From: Oscillospiraceae bacterium
Lineage (GTDB): Bacteria; Bacillota; Clostridia; Oscillospirales; Ruminococcaceae
Length of the DNA: 22,402 bases
NCBI GenBank assembly: GCA_029062865.1
Contig: JAIDPG010000294.1
Location: 1-22,402, forward strand
Reading direction: 5' to 3'
The position numbers were made by a program, and so were the translations under genes. The notes below the pieces were generated by a model. It was not told the origin of the DNA. It was given only the letters and a program-made list of their open reading frames with translations, and did not search any database. This document shows positions 1 to 5,009 of this stretch, in pieces; the first letter of the stretch is position 1; each line of letters starts with the position of its first letter.

Positions 1-185
1 CCCTTTTCCACAGCGGTTTTGGTGCGGGTGAATTTGTCGAAAACCGCCACGCCGCCGCGCTGCGTGAAGCTTCCGCTCATAATCGCCAGAACGTGCGTCG
101 CGCCCGCCTCCCGCGTCTTTTCTATCAGATATTTGTGCCCGAAGTGAAACGGGTCGTATTCCGCGATAATTGCCGCTGTTTTCAT
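1..185 (-). CDS. tmcAL: tRNA(Met) cytidine acetate ligase, N-terminal part (cut by window edge)
   Basis: The reading frame starts at the ATG complementary to 183-185 and leaves the window, so only the first 61 residues are visible. They show a nucleotidyltransferase start: EYDPFHFGH (HxGH motif at residues 14-17) and SGSFTQRG at about 38-45. This is the pattern of the YlbM/TmcAL family. Known family members activate acetate with ATP to acetyl-adenylate and place N4-acetylcytidine at the wobble base of elongator tRNA-Met, in the cytoplasm. A strong SD (CGGAGGG on the minus strand) lies just upstream. The gene is divergent from ackA, another acetate enzyme. Because only the N-terminus is seen, a related HxGH nucleotidyltransferase is not fully excluded, but the combination of both motifs fits TmcAL best. 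Confidence 0.85.
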   Translation of the reverse strand, partial: MKTAAIIAEYDPFHFGHKYLIEKTREAGATHVLAIMSGSFTQRGGVAVFDKFTRTKTAVEK

Positions 186-225
186 AATTCCCTCCGTTTT
201 TGCCGCGATAAATAGATACACTTTT

Positions 226-254
226 ATTTTACATCATTCCTGCGATAAAATCAA
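226..254 (-). promoter_or_regulatory. Promoter of tmcAL
   Basis: On the minus strand TTGATT (249-254) and TAAAAT (226-231) are 17 bases apart, with TG directly before the -10 box. The predicted transcript would start near 219 and give a leader of about 34 nt with a good SD. Confidence 0.6.
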
Positions 255-341
255 GTGGTTTTCTCAATCGCGGAAAAACTAATTACTAACCAACTATTCT
301 CCGGCAACTATGTGCACTTCAAACAAAAATTATAAAACCCC

Positions 342-370
342 TTGAAATTTTTTGTTAAAAGATGTATAAT
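342..370 (+). promoter_or_regulatory. Promoter of ackA
   Basis: TTGAAA (342-347) and TATAAT (365-370) are separated by exactly 17 bases, a near-consensus sigma-A promoter. The start would fall near 377, leaving a leader of about 160 nt before ackA that contains the paired hairpins at 424-463. The 351-bp gene-free stretch 186-536 therefore holds two divergent promoters and this hairpin-rich ackA leader. Confidence 0.75.
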
Positions 371-423
371 ATATGTGATTATTCGGTTGGTTATTTAAGC
401 CAAATATTTCAGAAAAACGGGGT

Positions 424-463
424 TTGGGGTGAAGCCCCAATGGGCACCGGGGCGGAGCCCCGG
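424..463 (+). repeat. Two adjacent GC-rich hairpins in the ackA leader
   Basis: First hairpin: TTGGGG (424-429), loop 430-434, CCCCAA (435-440). Second hairpin: CCGGGGC (447-453), loop GGA, GCCCCGG (457-463). Both stems are perfect and no T-tract follows, so this is not a classical terminator. It looks like a REP-type dispersed palindrome or a leader structure. Confidence 0.6.
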
Positions 464-536
464 CTCATCTTCCCGCTTTCGGCTCGGCTTTTATATCGCC
501 GAAGATATTGTATTTTATTACGGAGGTAAAACAAAT

Positions 537-1739
537 ATGAAGATTTTGGTTATCAACGCGGGAAGCTCTTCGCTGAAGTATCAGCTCCTCAATATGGACG
601 ACGAGAGCGTCATCGCGAAGGGAAACTGCGACAGAATAGGCATCGGCGGGCACATCAAGCACACGACGTTCGAGGGCAAGACCGTCGACGTTGACTGCGA
701 CTTCCCGACGCACACCGAGGCGTTCGAGAAGCTCGTTGAGGTTCTTACGACCGGGGACGCGGCTGTCCTTAAATCTATGGACGAGATCTCCGCGGTCGGT
801 CACAGAGTCGTTCAGGGCGCGGAGATCTTCAACAAAACCACGCTTGTTACCGACGAGGTAATTCAGCAGATAGACGACCTGTCCGAGCTCGCTCCCGTAC
901 ATAACCACCCCCACGCCCTCGCTTTGCGCGCGTGCAAGAAGGTTATTTCGGAGAGCACCCCGCAAGTAGCGGTATTTGACACGGCGTTCCACCAGACGAT
1001 GCCCGAAAAGGCGTTTATGTACGGGCTTCCTTACGAGTGCTACGAGAAATATCACGTAAGAAAATACGGCTTCCACGGCACGTCGCACCGCTTTGTTTCT
1101 CAGGCGCTCGCGGACGCTATGGGCAAGGACATCAAGGATCTGAAGATCGTTTCCTGCCACCTCGGCAACGGCTCGTCGATCACTGCGGTTGAGGGCGGCA
1201 AGTCGATCGATACCTCGATGGGCTTCACTCCGCTCGACGGTCTGCTTATGGGAACTCGCTGCGGCGCTATCGACGCTTCTGCGGTGACTTATGTCGCGAA
1301 GAAGCTCGGCTACTCTCCCGACGAGATGAGCGACTATATGAACAAGAAGTCCGGCCTGCTCGGCGTTTCGGGCGTTTCGAGCGACAACCGCGACCTTACC
1401 GCGGCGGCTCACGAGGGCAACAAGCGCGCTATTCTCGCGGGCGAGATGCTCCGCTATGAGATAAAGAAGCACATCGGCTCCTACGCGGCGATTATGAACG
1501 GACTTGACGCGGTTCTGTTCACGGGCGGCATCGGCGAGAACTCTTATGATCTGCGCTCGGACGTTTGCCGCGACATGGACTATCTCGGCATAAAGCTCGA
1601 CGAAAAGGTGAACGACGGTCTCTGCGGCAAGCTCGCGAAGATCTCCGCGCCGGACAGCAAGGTCGAGGTCTGGGTAGTTCCCACCAACGAGGAGCTGCTT
1701 ATCGCGCGTGATACCAAGGCGTTGGTTGAGAATAAGTAA
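537..1739 (+). CDS. ackA: Acetate kinase
   Basis: Converts acetyl phosphate and ADP to acetate and ATP (reversible), the energy-yielding end of acetate fermentation in the cytoplasm. The 400-residue product has the family's usual length. The expected residues align: N7 in VINAGSSS, R90 in GHRVV, D148 in VFDTAFH, H180 in YGFHGTSH, R241 in MGTRCG, and E385 in VPTNEE near the C-terminus, with HLGNGSS at about 208-214. An in-frame GTG at 429 would add 36 residues, but it lies in a palindrome and has no SD. The ATG at 537 follows GGAGGT (522-527) and gives the canonical MKILVINAGSSS start. No pta is visible. The gene is monocistronic by layout, with its own promoter at 342-370 and a terminator at 1756-1786. 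The divergent neighbour is tmcAL. Confidence 0.98.
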   Translation: MKILVINAGSSSLKYQLLNMDDESVIAKGNCDRIGIGGHIKHTTFEGKTVDVDCDFPTHTEAFEKLVEVLTTGDAAVLKSMDEISAVGHRVVQGAEIFNKTTLVTDEVIQQIDDLSELAPVHNHPHALALRACKKVISESTPQVAVFDTAFHQTMPEKAFMYGLPYECYEKYHVRKYGFHGTSHRFVSQALADAMGKDIKDLKIVSCHLGNGSSITAVEGGKSIDTSMGFTPLDGLLMGTRCGAIDASAVTYVAKKLGYSPDEMSDYMNKKSGLLGVSGVSSDNRDLTAAAHEGNKRAILAGEMLRYEIKKHIGSYAAIMNGLDAVLFTGGIGENSYDLRSDVCRDMDYLGIKLDEKVNDGLCGKLAKISAPDSKVEVWVVPTNEELLIARDTKALVENK

Positions 1740-1755
1740 GTATTTGGCTGAGATG

Positions 1756-1786
1756 AATTCCCCCGCCGCAAGGCGGGGGAATTTTT
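1756..1786 (+). terminator. Intrinsic terminator of ackA
   Basis: Perfect 12-bp stem AATTCCCCCGCC (1756-1767) / GGCGGGGGAATT (1772-1783) with a GCAA tetraloop, running into TTTTT (1782-1786). It lies 17 bases after the ackA stop. Confidence 0.9.
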
Positions 1787-1890
1787 GTGCGCCGATCATT
1801 CGGGCGGTTTTGTTTCGTGCTAAAATTCCCCGTTATTAAAAATCACTAAAAAAACCCCAAATATCCGCGAAATTTGTTATAAATAATATA

Positions 1891-1919
1891 TTGCAAGTTG
1901 GGGAAAATAATGGTATAAT
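1891..1919 (+). promoter_or_regulatory. Promoter of the mreB gene or operon
   Basis: TTGCAA (1891-1896), 17-base spacer, TATAAT (1914-1919). The transcript would start near 1926, giving a leader of about 130 nt that includes the hairpin set at 1951-1986. The gene-free stretch 1740-2058 thus holds the ackA terminator, about 100 bases with nothing recognisable, this promoter and the leader. Confidence 0.75.
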
Positions 1920-1950
1920 TTAATTTGGTATATAAGGTGTCTTCGTGAGA

Positions 1951-1986
1951 AAGGCTTGAGCGCCTTGGTTTTCTTCCCGCGCTCAA
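1951..1986 (+). promoter_or_regulatory. Two mutually exclusive hairpins in the mreB leader
   Basis: AAGGC (1951-1955) can pair with GCCTT (1962-1966). Alternatively TTGAGCGC (1956-1963) can pair with GCGCTCAA (1979-1986), 8 bp perfect. The two overlap and cannot form together. A role as a regulatory leader is inference only. Confidence 0.35.
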
Positions 1987-2058
1987 TAAGTGTAGAACAT
2001 CTCTCTATATATCTGAATTTCTGAATATCTAAATATCAAATAGCGGAGGAATTGTGCA

Positions 2059-3078
2059 ATGTTTGGAATGAACAAGGACATAGGGATCGATTTGGGAACG
2101 GCGAATACGCTGGTTTATATGCGTGGCAAGGGGATAATTATCCGCGAGCCGTCGGTCGTCGCGGTTGATAAAAAGGCGGGGCAGGTGCGCTATGTCGGGC
2201 AGGAGGCTAAGGACGTTATCGGTCGTACGCCCGGCTCGATAGTCGCTGTAAGACCGCTTAAGGACGGCGTTATCGCGGACTTTGATATGACGTCGATAAT
2301 GCTCGCGCAGTTTATCAAAAAGGCGCTTAAGGGCAAGAACAAGGCTCGCGTAATTATCTGTATTCCGTCGGGAGTAACCGAGGTCGAGCGCAGAGCCGTT
2401 AAGGAAGCGGCGCAGCAGGCGGGCGCGAAGCGCGTTTCGATAATCGAGGAGCCTATGGCGGCGGCGATCGGCGCGGGGCTTCCCGTGGCGGAGCCCGTGG
2501 GCAGCATGATCGTCGACATCGGCGGCGGCACGTCCGAGGTCGCGATAATCTCCCTCGGCGGCATTGTTACCTCGCGCTCTGTCAGAGTCGCGGGCGACGA
2601 GTTCGACAACTCGATAATCAACTATATCAAGAAAAAGTACAATCTTCTGATAGGCGAGCGCACCGCGGAGAATATCAAAACGGGCATAGGCTCGGCGTTC
2701 CAGGTCGACCAGAAAGAGCCCGTTATGGATATCAAGGGGCGCAATCTTCTGAACGGTCTGCCCGAGAATATCACAATTACGTCCGCGGAGATAAGAGAAG
2801 CGCTTTCGGAGCCGCTCTCGCACGTTATTGAGGCTATCAAGACGACCCTCGAAAAGTGCCCTCCGGAGCTTGCCTCAGATATTATCGAAAGCGGCATTAT
2901 GCTCGCGGGCGGCGGCGCGCTGCTGCGCGGCTTGGACAGACTTATCACCGAGGAAACGGGAATGCCCGTAAAGATCGCCGAGCGCCCGCTCGACTGCGTA
3001 GCGGACGGCACGGGCAAGGTTCTCGAGAACATAGATAAGCTCGAGGACGTGCTGAGCGAGGACGATTCTTTATACTAA
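2059..3078 (+). CDS. mreB: Rod shape-determining protein MreB (actin homologue)
   Basis: MreB polymerises on the inner face of the membrane with ATP and guides the elongasome that builds the side wall. The 339-residue product has the family's length. It shows the actin-type nucleotide fold: phosphate-1 loop IGIDLGTANTLVYM near the N-terminus, phosphate-2 loop DIGGGTSEVAIISLGG at about 155-170, and the adenosine loop GGGALLRGLDRLI near 283-295. GGAGG (2044-2048) precedes the ATG at 2059. Another ATG at 2068 is possible but further from the SD. It heads the mreB-mreC-mreD-PBP gene order, but mreC is separated by an unusual 372-bp gap with hairpins, so mreB may be expressed partly on its own. 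The paralogue Mbl is an alternative name; the mreCD context favours MreB. Confidence 0.97.
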   Translation: MFGMNKDIGIDLGTANTLVYMRGKGIIIREPSVVAVDKKAGQVRYVGQEAKDVIGRTPGSIVAVRPLKDGVIADFDMTSIMLAQFIKKALKGKNKARVIICIPSGVTEVERRAVKEAAQQAGAKRVSIIEEPMAAAIGAGLPVAEPVGSMIVDIGGGTSEVAIISLGGIVTSRSVRVAGDEFDNSIINYIKKKYNLLIGERTAENIKTGIGSAFQVDQKEPVMDIKGRNLLNGLPENITITSAEIREALSEPLSHVIEAIKTTLEKCPPELASDIIESGIMLAGGGALLRGLDRLITEETGMPVKIAERPLDCVADGTGKVLENIDKLEDVLSEDDSLY

Positions 3079-3094
3079 GATTATGGGACGGGTC

Positions 3095-3182
3095 GGCTGC
3101 CGATAACCCCTCATCTGCGTCGTCAACGGCAGGTCGGCAGCCACAAAGGCTAGCCGACCTACCGTTTCCTAGCATCTGAGGG
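3095..3182 (+). promoter_or_regulatory. Competing hairpins after mreB, possible terminator or attenuator
   Basis: A long hairpin pairs 3125-3142 with 3148-3166 (about 18 bp with one bulge and one mismatch, loop ACAAA), followed by a short T-rich stretch. An alternative pairs GGCTGCCGA (3095-3103) with TCGGCAGCC (3134-3142), using the same bases. CCCTCA (3108-3113) and TGAGGG (3177-3182) can close the longer form. The layout resembles a terminator with a competing structure, but the U-tract is weak, and a REP-type palindrome is equally possible. Confidence 0.45.
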
Positions 3183-3301
3183 CTTCTCGACAGACTAAAT
3201 GCGAACCCATTCCTCCGGGAATCAGTGATCGATCCCATCAACAAATCGGCGGTGTGTAAATTTCAACATACCGACAAACAGCAACACAACCAACGAAGGG
3301 T

Positions 3302-3412
3302 GAAATTTCAAAAAAGTGTCATAATTTTGCGCAAGCAAAATTATGACCGATTCCCTCGGCGTAGCGCAGCGGAGCGTGAAGCGAGCATACGGTGAGGGAA
3401 TTTTGAAATTTT
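3302..3412 (+). repeat. Small hairpin element bounded by inverted A/T repeats (MITE-like)
   Basis: Ends GAAATTTCAAAA (3302-3313) and TTTTGAAATTTT (3401-3412) are inverted copies (11 of 12). Inside are a perfect 11-bp hairpin with a GCAA tetraloop (stem 3320-3330 / 3335-3345) and a second stem ATTCCCTC (3350-3357) / GAGGGAAT (3394-3401) that continues with CGTA/TACG after a short mismatch. No coding capacity is evident. It occupies most of the second half of the 3079-3450 gap. Confidence 0.5.
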
Positions 3413-3449
3413 TCAAAATAAGAGGGAATTTTGAAATTAAAATTTAAAT
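3366..3449 (+). repeat. Leader element shared with glmS, copy 1 (upstream of mreC)
   Basis: This segment resembles the segment directly upstream of glmS (13455-13520, minus strand) in the same order and orientation to the gene: GCAGCGGAGCG, then GAAGCGAGCATACGGT, then GGAATTTTGAAATT, and finally AAAATTTAAAT next to the start region. Copy 1 carries an internal exact 17-base direct repeat (3394-3410 and 3422-3438), which the glmS copy lacks. It overlaps the right end of the MITE-like element. Confidence 0.6.
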
Positions 3450-3450
3450 C

Positions 3451-4314
3451 ATGAAGGAATTTTTTCATAGCGTAAAGTTCAAAATACTGCTCGGTATCGC
3501 CGCGCTTTTGCTGGGGCTTATGACCTACGTCGCCGTGACGGCGGGCAGGGAAGCGACGCCGCAGCAGGTTCTTAACACGATAACCTATCCGTTTGTGAAG
3601 GCGGCGAACGCTATCGCGGACGGCGTCGGCGGGTTCTTTGATAAGCTGATAAACGCAGACAAGTATAAGTCCCAGAACGACGAGCTTATGGCGCAGCTTA
3701 CGGAAATGTATAAGCATACAATGGATTACGACGAGCTCGAAAAGGAGAACGACCGCTTGCGCGAGATGCTCGGGATAAAGCAAAAGCAGCCCGATTTCCG
3801 CTTTTCCGAGCCGTGCGACGTTGTTTCGCACAACGCGAACGACCTTTACGGCGGCTTTACGATAAACAAGGGCAAAACCGACGGGCTCTCGCAGAACGAC
3901 CCCGTGATCACCGCCGTCGGGCTTGTCGGGAGAATTACGTCGATCGGCGATAACTACGCGAAGGTCACGACGGTAATAAGCCCGCAGGTGAACGTCGGCG
4001 TTTACACAATGCGGACAAAGGCGACGGGAGTTATCGAAAACGACGTTTCCTCCGCGCAGAAGGGGCTTTGCCTTATGAGCGATATTATGAAGGAAGCCGA
4101 CATCAAGGAGGGCGACATCGTGTTCACGTCGGGCAAGAGCGGCTTGTTCCCCGCGGACGTTATGGTAGGCACGGTGACGGAGGTCTACGACGACCCGAAC
4201 GGCTTAACCAAGCACGCATTGATAGAGCCCGCCGAGAATATAAAATCCGTCTCGTCGGTGTTTGTTATCACGGACTTTAACGGGAAAGGAATTCCGTTTG
4301 TAGTAGACAGTTAA
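3451..4314 (+). CDS. mreC: Rod shape-determining protein MreC
   Basis: MreC is a bitopic membrane protein that links MreB and MreD inside to the transpeptidase and other wall enzymes outside. The 287-residue product has a short cytosolic start, one membrane segment at about 12-32, a coiled-coil stretch with many Lys/Glu/Leu at about 68-110, and the beta-rich MreC domain at about 118-275 (GGFTINKG, GLVGRI, SPQVNVGVY). An in-frame TAA at 3445-3447 fixes ATG 3451 as the first possible start. No SD lies at the normal distance; AGAGGG (3421-3426) is 24 bases away. A weak A/T hairpin (AATTTT 3427-3432 / AAAATT 3439-3444) could bring it to about six bases. mreD follows 63 bases downstream. Confidence 0.96.
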   Translation: MKEFFHSVKFKILLGIAALLLGLMTYVAVTAGREATPQQVLNTITYPFVKAANAIADGVGGFFDKLINADKYKSQNDELMAQLTEMYKHTMDYDELEKENDRLREMLGIKQKQPDFRFSEPCDVVSHNANDLYGGFTINKGKTDGLSQNDPVITAVGLVGRITSIGDNYAKVTTVISPQVNVGVYTMRTKATGVIENDVSSAQKGLCLMSDIMKEADIKEGDIVFTSGKSGLFPADVMVGTVTEVYDDPNGLTKHALIEPAENIKSVSSVFVITDFNGKGIPFVVDS

Positions 4315-4321
4315 TAGCTGC

Positions 4322-4344
4322 TTCCCCCGCCGCAGGCGGGGGAA
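4322..4344 (+). repeat. GC-rich hairpin between mreC and mreD
   Basis: Perfect 10-bp stem TTCCCCCGCC (4322-4331) / GGCGGGGGAA (4335-4344) with a GCA loop. It has the same core as the ackA terminator but no T-tract, so read-through into mreD is expected. It may modulate mRNA level or stability. Confidence 0.6.
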
Positions 4345-4360
4345 ACATAAGATAAAAGCC

Positions 4361-4373
4361 TCCCCGGAGGGGA
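4361..4373 (+). promoter_or_regulatory. mreD ribosome binding site inside a small hairpin
   Basis: The SD GGAGGGG (4366-4372) forms the loop and right arm of TCCCC (4361-4365) / GGGGA (4369-4373). The five-pair stem could partly hide the site from ribosomes. Confidence 0.4.
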
Positions 4374-4377
4374 ATTT

Positions 4378-4977
4378 ATGAAATATAAGCTTACCGGTAA
4401 GGCTCGTTCGCGTAAGGCTGCTGTTCGAGTTTTCTTGAAATGGCTGTCCTACACGGGAGTTTTGCTCTTCTTTTACGCAATTGAATGTAACCCGCTGATA
4501 CGCGGGTTTTGCCCGCTTTTGCTAATACCGCTTGCGACCGCCGTCTCGATGTGCGAGGGCGACCTCGCCGCGGGGGTGTTCGGCGTGGTGTGCGGGCTTT
4601 TTCTCGATATCGCCAACGGCGTGACGATCGTGGGATTTTCCGCGATCCTGCTGCTTTGCGCGTGCCCGTTTATCTCGCTTCTGTCGCGGTTTCTTATCAA
4701 GAAAACGTTCGTGAGCCATCTGCTGCTGAACGCGGGGGCGGCGGTTATCATGGCGGCGTTCGACCTCGCGTTTACGCACTGGGTGTGGGAGGGCTCGCAG
4801 ACGGGCATTTCGTTCGTGAGTGTAATTCTCCCGGCATACGGCGGCGCGATTTTCTGGTCGATACCGATATACGCGCTCGTGACGCTGATCTTCACGAAAT
4901 TCCGCCCGAAGGAGCAGCAGAAGCTCGACGAATCCGCCACCAGAAACGAGGAAGAGTACGACAAGCAGCGAGAATAA
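4378..4977 (+). CDS. mreD: Rod shape-determining protein MreD
   Basis: MreD is the integral membrane partner of MreC in the elongasome. The 199-residue product has several hydrophobic segments (about 20-40, 45-62, 65-95, 105-130 and 145-170). It ends in a highly charged cytosolic tail (RPKEQQKLDES onward), as expected of the family, which is poorly conserved in sequence. The start ATG follows GGAGGGG closely. It sits between mreC and the transpeptidase gene, 32 bases before the latter, so co-transcription is likely. Identification rests on length, topology and position; no catalytic residues are expected. Confidence 0.9.
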   Translation: MKYKLTGKARSRKAAVRVFLKWLSYTGVLLFFYAIECNPLIRGFCPLLLIPLATAVSMCEGDLAAGVFGVVCGLFLDIANGVTIVGFSAILLLCACPFISLLSRFLIKKTFVSHLLLNAGAAVIMAAFDLAFTHWVWEGSQTGISFVSVILPAYGGAIFWSIPIYALVTLIFTKFRPKEQQKLDESATRNEEEYDKQRE

Positions 4978-5009
4978 TCGCGAGTTTTTGAGCGTTTTGG
5001 AGCAATATT

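Noticed and set aside
429..536. 36-residue N-terminal extension of acetate kinase from GTG 429
   Set aside because: The GTG lies inside a palindrome, has no SD, and the extension is not part of the family; GGAGGT before ATG 537 is decisive.
465..1799. Long open frame of 444 codons antisense to ackA
   Set aside because: Shadow of a GC-rich coding strand. The sense frame is full-length acetate kinase with all catalytic residues, while the antisense product has Arg/Leu/Val-rich composition with no recognisable domain. Similar antisense frames opposite pyk, the symporter, the chemoreceptor and the PBP were dismissed for the same reason.
3079..3450. Small protein gene or tRNA in the mreB-mreC gap
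   Set aside because: No plus-strand frame with SD and start of useful length, and no cloverleaf with T-loop sequence; the stem-loops do not match tRNA arm lengths.
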